DNA of 54,196 bases from Verrucomicrobiota bacterium (lineage in GTDB: Bacteria > Verrucomicrobiota > Verrucomicrobiia > Opitutales > Opitutaceae): positions 1 to 54,196 of the forward strand of contig JAEWKR010000036.1 of NCBI GenBank assembly GCA_023457715.1. The letters are read 5' to 3'. The notes under the pieces were generated by a model. The model was not told the DNA's origin. It saw only the letters and a program-made list of their open reading frames with translations, and did no database searches. Positions 24,735 to 32,973 of this stretch are shown in pieces. A program made the position numbers and the translations under genes. Position 1 is the stretch's first letter; the number at the start of each line of letters is the position of its first letter.

Positions 24735-25005
24735 GTTTTGAGTTTTGGGTTTTGGGTCCTGGGTTTCCTGTCGCCAAACGCCTGCGAAACGACACCACCC
24801 GCCCCGATTCCTGCGCCGGGCGTGCCACCCCGGGCCCGGTACGATCATTCTCTTTCTCTCCGGTTTGAGCCGCTCCGCCCCGGCACGAACCAAGGCAGGA
24901 GAAAGAGAAAGATTAAGAGAAAGATCAGCCCAGCGAGAAACCAGAAACCAGAAACGAGAAACCAGAAACCCAGAAACCAGAAACCCAAACCCCAAAACCT
25001 TTACC
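24735..25005. repeat. Nested repeat region including a dispersed element copy
   Basis: The 382-base gap 24664-25045 holds no gene. The outer pair is TTTTGGG-type units at 24735-24770 and AAACCAG/AACCCAAA-type units (period 7) at 24937-25002. Inside is a full copy of the dispersed element: CTCTTTCTCTCCGGTTTGAG at 24848-24867, then CGCTCCGCCCCGGC, then AACCAAGGCAGGAGAAAGAG at 24888-24907. The promoters of rpmH and of the STT3-like gene must also be here, but I cannot place them. Confidence 0.85.
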
Positions 25006-25045
25006 TCCCTGCTTCCATTGGTTTGCTCCTGGCTTCCCCTTCTTC

Positions 25046-27634
25046 ATGGAATTGTCCCAAGAGTCGAAACGCGCCCGATGGATCGGGCTCGTCGTGTTGT
25101 GGTGTGTGGCGGCGGCCCTGCTGGTCGGTCACGCGGAGCTTTTTCGTCGGAACATGAGCCTGGGCGACCGGGTGGGGTTGCGCGGGGCTTCGGAACCGCC
25201 GACTCCGATGAAGCGGATTGCGCCAACCATGTACGCCGATGCCTTGATGTGGGTGCGTCACTCCCTCCGGCTGGCGGAGGGGGAGGGGCTGCGAATTCGC
25301 GAAACGCCGGTCGACAACGCGCCCCACGGCCGCGAGGTCCACTGGAATTCCGGCTTCAGCTGGCTGATCGTCGCGGGAGCGAAGCTCCGGCAGGCGTTCA
25401 CCGGCGAGGACCTTCCGCGGGCGATGGAGCGCTCGATGGCCTGGTTCAATGTGCCGCTGCTGCTCGGCTTCGTCATGCTGCTGTCGTGGTGGGCCAGCGC
25501 GCGCGCCGGCCTGGCGGCGGGCGTCGTCCTTGGCCTGGCCATGCTGGGAAACAACTCCTTCTACGGCGGCTTCGGACCCAACTACGTTGACCATCACGGC
25601 TTGATGGCCGTGTCCGTGCTCGGGCTACTGCTCGGCGCCGTGTTCATGGGGGCGGGCTACTGGAAGACCGCCCAGTCCAGCGCCCAGCTGCTGCCCGGCA
25701 CGCTGAGCCTGGCGCGGCGCGGCGCGATCGTTTCGGCCGTGGCGGGCGGGTGCGGCCTGTGGGTCAGCGCCGCGACGCTGGTGCCGGCGATCGCCTTGAC
25801 CGGCCTGACCGGCGTGCTGGCGACCCTGGCCCACGGCCGCCGCGCGGTGGCCACGGGGGTTCAGGCCGCGCCGGAGATCTGGCGTCTCTGGGGCCGCACC
25901 GGCGGGCTGGTGAGCCTCGGCTTTTACCTGCTGGAGTACGCGCCGAACCACCTCGGGTTGCGGCTGGAGGTGAACCATCCGGTGTATGCCGCCGGCTGGT
26001 GGGCCGGCAGCGAGATCGTCGCCCAGATCATGGAAGGCTGGCTGGGGCTGAAGCGGGGCGTCCAGTGGCGCCGGCTTGGGCTGGCGTTCGCGGCCCTGTC
26101 CCTCGCTCCCCTGATCGTGCTCGTCGCCGGTCGCGGCGTGTTCGTGGTGTTCGACACCTTCGTGGGCGGCCTGACCCGGTACGTGGCCGAGGGCATCTCG
26201 CTGCCGACCGCGTTGAAGATCTTCCCGCCGAAGCTGTATCTGTGGGAATTCGTCTGGATGGGCGGCTCGCTGCTGGCCGGCCTCGTCGCCTGGTGGCGCA
26301 GCGAGGCGGCGGACCGCCTGGTCGTCGGGTTTGCCGGCCTCGCCGCCGCCGCGTTCACCGCCATGGCGGTCGCGCAGCTGCGCTGGGGTCCCAGCGCCAG
26401 CGGACCGCTGATCCTGCTCGTCCTGCTCGCGATCGCCTGCCTCGGTCCCCGCCGCAGGCGCCTGCGGTATGCCGCCGTCGCCGTCGTCGGGCTCATCAGC
26501 CTGCACGTCGCGTCCGACCGCATGGTGCGGCTGCAGGATGCGAACCGTCGCCGCGCGGTCGACAAGCCCGATGCCATGCAGCCGGTTTATCGCGACATCG
26601 CGGCGACATTGCGGGCTTCGCAACCCGCCGGGGACATCGTGGTGCTGAGCAGTCCCAACGGCTCCGTGGCCATCAGCTACTACGGGCAGTTCAAGGCGAT
26701 CGGCACGCTGTATTGGGAAAACGCGGACGGAATGAAGGCGGCCGCCGCGATGCTTTCCGCCCAGACCGAGCCCGAGGCCCGCCGGCTCATCCGGGAGCGC
26801 GGCGTCACCCACGTCGCGCTCGTCAGCGAGGACAATTTCATCGCCGAGTACTTCAAGCTGCTGCACCCCGATCCGGGCGCACGCACGCTGCAGCAGACGT
26901 TCGGCTACCGCACGCTCGTCAGCCAGGTGGTCCCGTTGTGGCTGGAGCAGATCGCGTACGACTTTCCCTCCGATCTGCCGTATCGCCCCGACCGCGTCCT
27001 GTTGTTCAAGACGCGGTTCACCGGGGTGCCGGAGGCGGACGTGCTCTACGAGCAGGCGCTGGAGGACGCGGATGCCGGCCGCACCGACGAGGTCGCGGCG
27101 AAGCTGGACCGGGCCCTCGCCCTCGCGCCCCGCGCGGCCGAACTCTGGGTCGCCAAGACCAACCTCCTCCTGGGCCGCGGCGAGATGGAGGCCGCGATGC
27201 GGGCGGTCGAGCAGGCGGTCGCCACCGCCGATCCCGCCCAGCGCGGGACCGTGTGCCGCGCCGAGGCGGCGCGCTTCTACCAGAGCCGGGCGCACGCCGC
27301 CGCGGTCCAGCTTTACCGGGCCGCGCTCGAGACCGGGCGCGACGTGCTGACCTTGAACAACCTCGCCTGGATCCTCGCGACCACGCCGGACGACGCGGTG
27401 CGCAACGGCGCCGAGGCGCTCGCGATCACGACCCAGCTCATCACGCAGCACGAGGAGTTTGTCATCCTCAACTCGCATGCCGCGGCGCTCGCGGAGGTCG
27501 GCCGGTTCGAGCCGGCGGTCACCTATGGGGCCGCGGCGGTGGAAAAGGCGCGGGAGACGAAGGACCAAAAGCTCGTCGCCCTTGCCGAAGCGCGGCTCGC
27601 CCGCTACCGTGCGGGCCAACCCTGGCGCGAATAG
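25046..27634 (+). CDS. STT3/AglB-like membrane glycosyltransferase with C-terminal TPR-like repeats
   Basis: The protein has 862 residues. One membrane segment at 12-29 is followed by a long periplasmic loop with TMYADALMWVRHSLRL and APHGREVHWNSGFSWLI, which resembles the first external loop of oligosaccharyltransferases (PxGxxVHW...). A second loop has GPNYVDHHGLMAV, like the DHH motif of AglB/STT3. About ten further membrane helices run to about residue 490. The soluble part (about 500-650) has SISYYG-like ISYYGQFKAIG in place of WWDYG. Residues about 660-860 are TPR-like helices (ALEDADAGRTDEVAAKLDRAL and others). A GT-C fold enzyme using a lipid-linked sugar donor is likely; whether it is a true oligosaccharyltransferase is open. 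The next gene starts two bases past its stop. Confidence 0.7.
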   Translation: MELSQESKRARWIGLVVLWCVAAALLVGHAELFRRNMSLGDRVGLRGASEPPTPMKRIAPTMYADALMWVRHSLRLAEGEGLRIRETPVDNAPHGREVHWNSGFSWLIVAGAKLRQAFTGEDLPRAMERSMAWFNVPLLLGFVMLLSWWASARAGLAAGVVLGLAMLGNNSFYGGFGPNYVDHHGLMAVSVLGLLLGAVFMGAGYWKTAQSSAQLLPGTLSLARRGAIVSAVAGGCGLWVSAATLVPAIALTGLTGVLATLAHGRRAVATGVQAAPEIWRLWGRTGGLVSLGFYLLEYAPNHLGLRLEVNHPVYAAGWWAGSEIVAQIMEGWLGLKRGVQWRRLGLAFAALSLAPLIVLVAGRGVFVVFDTFVGGLTRYVAEGISLPTALKIFPPKLYLWEFVWMGGSLLAGLVAWWRSEAADRLVVGFAGLAAAAFTAMAVAQLRWGPSASGPLILLVLLAIACLGPRRRRLRYAAVAVVGLISLHVASDRMVRLQDANRRRAVDKPDAMQPVYRDIAATLRASQPAGDIVVLSSPNGSVAISYYGQFKAIGTLYWENADGMKAAAAMLSAQTEPEARRLIRERGVTHVALVSEDNFIAEYFKLLHPDPGARTLQQTFGYRTLVSQVVPLWLEQIAYDFPSDLPYRPDRVLLFKTRFTGVPEADVLYEQALEDADAGRTDEVAAKLDRALALAPRAAELWVAKTNLLLGRGEMEAAMRAVEQAVATADPAQRGTVCRAEAARFYQSRAHAAAVQLYRAALETGRDVLTLNNLAWILATTPDDAVRNGAEALAITTQLITQHEEFVILNSHAAALAEVGRFEPAVTYGAAAVEKARETKDQKLVALAEARLARYRAGQPWRE

Positions 27635-27636
27635 AC

Positions 27637-28071
27637 ATGCGGATCGCCGTCATCTCCGACACCCACGACCGGTTTCCGGCGACGCTGCCTGCGCAGCTGA
27701 GGGAGGCGGACGAGATCTGGCATCTGGGGGATGTCTGCGCGCCGGGTACGCTCGTGGAGTTCGAGCAGCTCGGCCCGCCGCTGACAGTCGTGCAGGGAAA
27801 TTGTGACGCGCACCCCTGGCCGCTGACCGTCGACCTCGAACGCGAGGGACTGCGCTTTCACCTCGTGCACATTCCGCCCCGGCATGCACCGCGCGGCGCG
27901 AACTTCGTGCTGCATGGCCACACGCATGTGCCCCGCGACGAGACGGACCCCACCGGCCTCCGGTGGCTCAACCCCGGCTGCATCACGCGGCCCAATCGCG
28001 GGGCCCCCGCGAGTTTCGCCTGGCTCAACCTCGCCCGCGGCCGCGCCGAATGGCAGCGCGTGCCCGTCTGA
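27637..28071 (+). CDS. YfcE/MJ0936-type metallophosphoesterase
   Basis: The protein has 144 residues. It begins with the metal-binding MRIAVISDTHDR (Asp8, His10), then LGDVCAPG, the GNCD loop and HGHTHVP, the full calcineurin-like set. The short form fits YfcE/MJ0936 phosphodiesterases, which hydrolyse model phosphodiesters and cyclic nucleotides with Mn or Ni; the natural substrate is uncertain. Its ATG lies two bases after the previous stop, and the next start overlaps its end by 22 bases, so it is the middle of a three-gene operon. Confidence 0.9.
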   Translation: MRIAVISDTHDRFPATLPAQLREADEIWHLGDVCAPGTLVEFEQLGPPLTVVQGNCDAHPWPLTVDLEREGLRFHLVHIPPRHAPRGANFVLHGHTHVPRDETDPTGLRWLNPGCITRPNRGAPASFAWLNLARGRAEWQRVPV

Positions 28072-28649
28072 AGGCCGCCTTGAACGCCAAGGTCCTGCCC
28101 AACCTGATCAGCGGCGCCCGACTGGCGCTGATGCCCGGCGTGCTGCTGGCGGCGCTCGAGGGTTCGCGGCTGTGGTTCGCCGTTCTCATGGGGGTCTGCC
28201 TTCTGACCGACATGCTGGACGGTTTCCTGGCGCGGCGGCTCAACGCGTATTCGGATTTTGGACGCCGACTCGACAGCGCCGCCGACTACGTGACCCTCAT
28301 CACGGGGGTGATGGGCATCGCGGTGCTGTGGCCTGAGATCATGCGGCGGGAGCTGCCCTGGGTCGCGGTGGGCATGTGCGCGTTCTTCGCCGTGCTGGTG
28401 TTCGGCTTCGCGCGCTTTGGCCGGCCGCTCGGTTACCACACCTGGCTGACCAAGATCCTGGCCCTCGCCATGGCGCTCAGCATCATCCCGCTGCTGGCGG
28501 AATGGACCGCGACGCCGTTTCGCGTGCTCGTGGGGCTCCAGCTTGTGGCCAGCGCCGAGCAGATCGCGATCGCGCTGCTGCTCCCGCAGCACACCGGCGA
28601 AGTGCAGACCGTGTGGCACGCGCTGAAGATGAGAAGCGGTAAGCGATAG
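28050..28649 (+). CDS. CDP-alcohol phosphatidyltransferase family protein
   Basis: From ATG 28050 the protein has 199 residues and overlaps the phosphodiesterase by 22 bases. The family signature is complete: Asp54, Asp57-Gly58, Ala61-Arg62, Gly71, Asp75 and Asp79 (TDMLDGFLARRL then GRRLDSAADY). About six membrane helices follow the usual layout. It transfers a phosphatidyl group from CDP-diacylglycerol to an alcohol (for example glycerol phosphate); the acceptor is not readable. It ends RSGKR, encoded by the repeat, and its TAG is in an AGCGATAGG unit. Confidence 0.87.
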   Translation: MAARARLKAALNAKVLPNLISGARLALMPGVLLAALEGSRLWFAVLMGVCLLTDMLDGFLARRLNAYSDFGRRLDSAADYVTLITGVMGIAVLWPEIMRRELPWVAVGMCAFFAVLVFGFARFGRPLGYHTWLTKILALAMALSIIPLLAEWTATPFRVLVGLQLVASAEQIAIALLLPQHTGEVQTVWHALKMRSGKR

Positions 28650-28795
28650 GCTGTAGGCTGTAGGCGAAGACACCCGGACAAGAGGGCCGCAAAAAGGCGC
28701 AAAAGGCGCTCTCCTGCTTTTTTGCGCCTTCTGCGCCTTTTTGCGGCCATCCCTCTGAGCCTAAAGCCTAAAGCCTGAAGCCTCCGCCTACAGCC
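28640..28795. repeat. Nested hairpins: GGCTGTA outside, GGCGCAAAA inside
   Basis: The inner arms 28685-28709 and 28724-28748 pair at 24 of 25 positions. The outer arm GGCTGTAGGCG (28656-28666) pairs perfectly with 28785-28795. CCTAAAG units (period 7) lie at 28758-28776. The TAG stops of both flanking convergent genes fall in the outer arms. Confidence 0.92.
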
Positions 28796-29630
28796 CGACC
28801 AAACTTCCGTTGCGCTTGATCCAGTGCTCGGCGTCGCGCCAGTTGGGACAGACTTCCTCGACCCGCGCCCAGAAGCGGTCGGAGTGGTTCATCTCCCGCA
28901 GGTGCATCAGTTCGTGATAAATGATGTAGTCGCGGACGAGCTCCGGAGTCTGCACCAGCCGCCAGTTGAGCGAGATGGTGCCGTTGGCGGAGCAGGAGCC
29001 CCACCGTGAGCGTTGATTGCGCACGGTCACCTGCTTCACCTCCACGCCGGTCAGGGCTGCCAGTTCCCACGTGCGCGCCGGCAGCTCCACGCGGGCGCGT
29101 CGCGCGAAGTGCGCCTCCAGGGTGGGCCGGAGGTCGCCGTCGAGGTGGGGCACCCGGAAGACGTCCGCCTCGAGGCAGACCTGAGCCCGCTCTCCGGACG
29201 ACGCGATGCGGATGCCGGTGAGCTGACCCCGCCACAACACATGCGTGCCGATCGTCCAGACCTCGGCGGCGCGGGGACGCCGGCGCTGCCGCGCCCGGGC
29301 GCGCTCCAACCAGTCGCGATGCTCCTCGACGAATCGCCGGGCTTCGCGTTCCGACCCACGCAGCGGGATCGTCGCGACCGCCTTCCCATCGCGGCGCAAG
29401 GTGAGCCGGTAGTTCCGCGCGCGCGGGCTGCGTTCGAAAACGATGTCGTCATCGACCGCCGCGGCGGTCGTCCCGGGCAGCGTCGCCGTCGCGGCGAACG
29501 GGGCTTCCGTCACCTCCGCGGGCGTCAAGGCCTTCGTCGGCGGCGCGTGATGCACCCCGGGCGCCGGGGCGAAAAACGCGAGAAAGTCTTGCTGGTGCTC
29601 GGAACTCACGTGCGCCCCGATTGAATCCAA
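28788..29630 (-). CDS. YgjP-like metal-dependent hydrolase (DUF45)
   Basis: The frame gives 280 residues from TTG 29630; a GTG at 29609 is another possible start. The N-terminal 70 residues are not conserved-looking. The core has GTHVLWRGQLTGI, RNQRSRWGSCSANGTISLNW and the zinc motif His-Glu-x-x-His in YHELMHLREMNHSDRFW, followed by CPNWRDAEHWI. This is the YgjP/SprT-related DUF45 family, presumed metallopeptidase. Cytoplasmic. It is convergent with the CDP-alcohol gene. Confidence 0.88.
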   Translation of the reverse strand: MDSIGAHVSSEHQQDFLAFFAPAPGVHHAPPTKALTPAEVTEAPFAATATLPGTTAAAVDDDIVFERSPRARNYRLTLRRDGKAVATIPLRGSEREARRFVEEHRDWLERARARQRRRPRAAEVWTIGTHVLWRGQLTGIRIASSGERAQVCLEADVFRVPHLDGDLRPTLEAHFARRARVELPARTWELAALTGVEVKQVTVRNQRSRWGSCSANGTISLNWRLVQTPELVRDYIIYHELMHLREMNHSDRFWARVEEVCPNWRDAEHWIKRNGSLVGL

Positions 29631-29654
29631 ACCCGCCCAGCGGCCAAGCTTGAT

Positions 29655-29800
29655 CTGGGTTTCGGGATTCGGGTTTCGAGTTTCTGGTTTCTAGTCTCTA
29701 GTTTCTGGTTGACCACGAACCCGAAGCGCCGGCTTCAGCCGGTACCGTTGAACCCCCACCAAAAACCCAAAACCCAAAACCCAAAACGTCGCGCGTAGCG
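29655..29800. repeat. TTTCTGG, AAAACCC and GCGTAGC tandem repeats
   Basis: The gap contains TTTCTGG/TTTCTAG units at 29665-29710, a copy of the ACCCGAAGCGCCGGCTTCAG palindrome at 29719-29744, AAAACCC units at 29762-29786 and GCGTAGC units (period 7) at 29790-29816. The TTTCTGG and AAAACCC blocks are only partly complementary. Confidence 0.85.
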
Positions 29801-29819
29801 CGTAGCGCGTAGCGCGCTA

Positions 29820-30356
29820 CTATCCTTGCCAGTCAATCAATTCGACTTCGAACACCAGCGTGGCCTTGGGCGGGATGGTGGGCGGCCGGCCTTTGGCGCC
29901 GTAGGCGAGGCTGTACGGGATGACGAGAGTGGCGCGTTCACCGCGGTGCATCTGCGCAAAGGCTTCATCCCAGCCGCGAATCACCGCCCCGGTGCCAAGC
30001 CGGAAGGTGAAGGGCGCACCGCGACGGTAGGAGCTGTCGAATTCCGTGCCATCCAGCAGGCGGCCCGAGTAGTGGCAGATGATGTTCGCCCCGTGCGGCG
30101 GGGTCTCCTCGCCTTTGCCCGGCGTGCGCACCTGAATGCGGAGCCCGGAGGGGAGTTTCCGAGCGTTCGGGTACGTCCGCTGGATCAACGTTTCGTCGGC
30201 CTCGGAGTAGAGCGGGTTGCGCGCCTCCATGGCCTCGCGCATCGCGCTGTTGATCGGCCGGCCCGGGTCCTTGCGGGCCAGCATGCCGGAGCGCACCACG
30301 ACGGCGACGGTCGCGAGCACAACGCCGAGCAGGAGCAGGTAGAAGAAGTTGCGCAT
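29820..30356 (-). CDS. Membrane-anchored FKBP-type peptidyl-prolyl isomerase
   Basis: The protein has 178 residues. Residues 4-22 form an N-terminal membrane anchor (FFYLLLLGVVLATVAVVV). After a spacer, the FKBP domain (about 70-178) has HYSGRLLDGTEFDSSYRRG, GTGAVIRGWDEAFAQMHRGE and PYSLAYGAKG, with the active-site Tyr, Asp, Trp and Tyr residues in place. It should catalyse proline isomerisation in the periplasm. The ending VFEVELIDWQG is typical. Confidence 0.93.
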   Translation of the reverse strand: MRNFFYLLLLGVVLATVAVVVRSGMLARKDPGRPINSAMREAMEARNPLYSEADETLIQRTYPNARKLPSGLRIQVRTPGKGEETPPHGANIICHYSGRLLDGTEFDSSYRRGAPFTFRLGTGAVIRGWDEAFAQMHRGERATLVIPYSLAYGAKGRPPTIPPKATLVFEVELIDWQG

Positions 30357-30409
30357 GGTGGGGAGTGCAGATTCAGCAATCGAACGCCGCCAAATCCGAG
30401 ATCCAAATC

Positions 30410-30739
30410 CTACTTCAGAAACGAGCAGATGTACTCACACAGCCCGGTTTGCACCGCGATGGTGAAGCCGCTGTTTCCCGGGACGTCGAAGTATGAGCCG
30501 GCGGCGAATTCCAGCGTCTCGGCGCTGCCATCCAGGGTGGCGGTGCAGGTCCCTGCGACGATCTCCATGCGTTCCGGCGCGCCGGTGTTGAAGTGGTAGG
30601 TGCCGGGCCGGATCAGCCCCAGCGTCTTCTTCGTGCCGTCGTTGAACAGCACGGTGTGGCTGACGACGTTGCCGTCGAAATAGACGTTGGCCTTGGTGAC
30701 AACCGAGACGCCGGCGAACTGCGTGGGAAGCGAGGACAT
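30410..30739 (-). CDS. ppnP: Pyrimidine/purine nucleoside phosphorylase PpnP
   Basis: From ATG 30739 the protein has 109 residues; an open extension to 30829 is translated repeat and promoter sequence. It matches the small cupin PpnP (YaiE/DUF1255): NVYFDGNVVSHTVLF, GTKKTLGLIRPGTYHF, ERMEIVAGTCTATLDGS and GSYFDVPGNSGF. PpnP splits nucleosides with phosphate into base and ribose 1-phosphate. Cytoplasmic. It may be in one transcription unit with the FKBP gene 53 bases downstream. Confidence 0.92.
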   Translation of the reverse strand: MSSLPTQFAGVSVVTKANVYFDGNVVSHTVLFNDGTKKTLGLIRPGTYHFNTGAPERMEIVAGTCTATLDGSAETLEFAAGSYFDVPGNSGFTIAVQTGLCEYICSFLK

Positions 30740-30784
30740 GCCCCCGTCATGGCGGGCCCCTGCTTGGAAATCAAGGCCGGGGCG

Positions 30785-30905
30785 GGGCAAATCCCAAAGT
30801 CCAAACGCCAAATAAATCTCAGGTTCCAAATCCCAGACGAGCAGGAGGCGCCGGGTTTGGGCTATGGGATTTCGTTGGTGTTTGGAGTTTGGCGTTTGAG
30901 ATTGG
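30785..30905. repeat. Hairpin of CCAAA / TTTGG units
   Basis: AAATCCCAAAGTCCAAACGC at 30787-30806 faces GTTTGGAGTTTGGCGTTTGA at 30881-30900. The unit resembles the hairpin at 15282-15440, so two distant gaps carry the same family. Confidence 0.88.
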
Positions 30906-30958
30906 CCGCGGCGCGCCTCACGCCATCGACATCACCGCTTGCGCCGCCGCGCCCCGGC

Positions 30959-31825
30959 CTAGACTCGGCACAGCTCGACCGCTTCGCGCAGCGAGGTCAG
31001 AGGGTCGCGCTTCGGGATGAACTCCTGGCCGATGAAGCCCTTGTAGCCGGTGGCCTTGATCGCGCGCATGATCGGCGCGTAGTTCAGCTCCTGGGTGTCG
31101 TCCAGTTCGTTGCGCCCGGGATTGCCGGCGGTGTGATAATGGCCGATCGCCGCGTGATGTTCGTTGATCGTGCGGATCACATCCCCCTCCATGATCTGCA
31201 TGTGGTAGATGTCGTACAGGAGCTTGAACCGCTCGGAGCCGACGCGCTTGACCAGCTCCACGCCCCACGGCGTCCGGTCGCACATGTAGTCAGGATGGTT
31301 GATCTTCGAATTGAGCAGCTCCATGCACACCGTGACCCCGCGTTTTTCCGCTTCCGGCACGATCTTCTTCAGCGCAATCGCGCAGTTTTCCAGACCCTGC
31401 TCGTCGGCCATCCCCGCGCGATTGCCGGAGAAACAGATCACGCTGGGAATGCCGGCGTCGGCGCACTGGCGGATCCGTTCGATCATCGAGGGCACCGTCG
31501 CCTCGTGATGCTCCAGTCGGTTGAGCCCTTTCCCGATCGAGGTCGTGCCATTCGCCATCGCGCACGTGAGACCGATCTCCTGCACCACCGGCCAATCCGC
31601 CGGATCGAGGAGTTCGATGGACGCGAGGCCGATTTCCTTCGCCGCGCGCGCCAGCTCGGGCAGCGGCATCTTGTAGCACCACTTGCAGACGGACTGACGG
31701 AGAGAGTTCTCGCTCATGGGGGCGGACGAGCCGGCGGCTCGGACGACGGAGGCGGGCAGGGCCGTGAGCAGAGCGGCCCCCGCGAGGGATTGCAACGCCG
31801 TGCGACGCGAAATCGGGGTGGTCAT
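30959..31825 (-). CDS. Tat-exported TIM-barrel isomerase, Hyi-like
   Basis: From ATG 31825 the protein has 288 residues. The first 30 residues are a twin-arginine signal (SRRTALQSLAGAALL). The remainder is an AP-endonuclease-2-like TIM barrel resembling hydroxypyruvate isomerase: SVCKWCYKMPLPELARAAKE, ICFSGNRAGM, CMELLNSKINHPDYM, LLYDIYHMQIMEGD, HYHTAGNPGRNELDDTQE and GFIGQEFIPKRDP. The metal ligands Glu, Asp, His and Glu of the family are recognisable. Exported members are common in Planctomycetes and Verrucomicrobiota and their substrates are mostly unknown, so sugar isomerase is as far as I go. The open frame to 31897 is translated repeat. Confidence 0.85.
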   Translation of the reverse strand: MTTPISRRTALQSLAGAALLTALPASVVRAAGSSAPMSENSLRQSVCKWCYKMPLPELARAAKEIGLASIELLDPADWPVVQEIGLTCAMANGTTSIGKGLNRLEHHEATVPSMIERIRQCADAGIPSVICFSGNRAGMADEQGLENCAIALKKIVPEAEKRGVTVCMELLNSKINHPDYMCDRTPWGVELVKRVGSERFKLLYDIYHMQIMEGDVIRTINEHHAAIGHYHTAGNPGRNELDDTQELNYAPIMRAIKATGYKGFIGQEFIPKRDPLTSLREAVELCRV

Positions 31826-31835
31826 GGGGGTGGGG

Positions 31836-31978
31836 AAGGGAGGAGGGAGTGAGGGAGTGAGGGAGTGAGGGAGTGAGGGAATTAGGGAGTCAAACAATGA
31901 TCGAAGTTATGGAAAGCCAACCGCCTCCTCAACCCCTCATTCCCTCAATCCCTCATCCCTCACTCCCTCCTTCCCCCT
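31836..31978. repeat. Inverted GGGAGTGA / TCACTCCC repeats (period 8)
   Basis: Five or more units of GAGGGAGT at 31843-31890 face CCTCATTCCCTCAATCCCTC-type units at 31936-31978. In the sense of the RluA-like gene the purine arm comes first, then the loop, then the pyrimidine arm before the ATG of the Hyi-like gene. The stop of the RluA-like gene is inside the right arm. Confidence 0.92.
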
Positions 31979-32788
31979 CCCAAACTTCCGCAGGTACTTC
32001 AGCGCGATTTCGAATTCGCGCGGGAGCGGCGTGCGGAGGGTCAGCGGCTCGCGCGTCACCGGATGCGTCAGCGTCAGCTCGGTGGCGTGCAACGCCAGCC
32101 GGTCGACCAGGGGTTTCTCCTCGTCGCGGCCTTTGTAGCCGCGTTTCAAGTTCGAGAGTCTCAGCTCGATCCCCGGCGTGCCGTAAAAGTCATCCCGCAC
32201 GATGGGCGCGCCGGCGGCCGCGAGGTGGATGCGGAGCTGATGGGTGCGGCCGGTCAGCGGGTGGCACTCCACGAAGGCGAAGCCGTTGATCGTCGGCCCG
32301 CCCGGCTCCGGCCGGCCCGCGCCAAATCGCTCGAGCGTCTTGAATTCGGTCAGGCAGTCCTTGCCGCCGCGTCCCTTGAAGACGCGCATCCGGCCCGGCT
32401 GCCGCTCGTCCTCGCCCAACGCGACGTCGACCGTGAACGCGTCGGGCAACGTGCCGTTCTCGTCGCGAATCGGGGCGATCACCTTCATCGCGAGCTCCGG
32501 TGGGAGGATGGCGGCAAAAGCGTGATAGGTTTTGCGCACGGTCTTGGACTGAAACTGGCCGGTGACGAAATCGAGGGCCGGCTTGGTCTTCGTGCAGAGC
32601 AGCAGTCCGCTGGTGTCCGCGTCGATGCGGTGCACGTTGGCCACGGTGCGTCCGAAACGGGGGTGGGCATGCACCAGGCCCATCAGATTCGCGCGCTTCT
32701 TGTCCCAGCGGTCCGGCGCGACGAGCAGCCCGCTCGGCTTGTCGAAGGCCACCAGGACGTCGTCTTCGTAAATGATGGGCGGGAGCAC
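31937..32788 (-). CDS. RluA-family pseudouridine synthase
   Basis: From GTG 32788 the protein has 283 residues. The catalytic loop is HRIDADTSG, with Asp56 as the nucleophile. Other family segments are DKPSGLLVAPD, ECHPLTGRTHQLRIHLA and LALHATELTLTHP. There is no S4 domain. It modifies uridines in rRNA or tRNA; the target is not predictable. The last dozen residues (GKEGVRDEGLRE) are encoded by the period-8 repeat, and so is the stop. A native stop may have been lost into the repeat. It diverges from the GH3-family gene. Confidence 0.92.
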   Translation of the reverse strand: MLPPIIYEDDVLVAFDKPSGLLVAPDRWDKKRANLMGLVHAHPRFGRTVANVHRIDADTSGLLLCTKTKPALDFVTGQFQSKTVRKTYHAFAAILPPELAMKVIAPIRDENGTLPDAFTVDVALGEDERQPGRMRVFKGRGGKDCLTEFKTLERFGAGRPEPGGPTINGFAFVECHPLTGRTHQLRIHLAAAGAPIVRDDFYGTPGIELRLSNLKRGYKGRDEEKPLVDRLALHATELTLTHPVTREPLTLRTPLPREFEIALKYLRKFGRGKEGVRDEGLRE

Positions 32789-32973
32789 GATGAAAACGGG
32801 GAAGTTGAGCGCTCAGCGGAGCAAACACACGCCAGAACGCGCCGCCCTTGGGAAAACGGGTGGCGGCGGTCGATTCGTAAGGGCTTCGCAAAAGTACGTA
32901 CCCGGCGCGCCCGGGGATGCTATTTTCTTGCGGGAAGGGGGCCCGGACGCTGCTTGTAACGGTCCCGCTCGCG

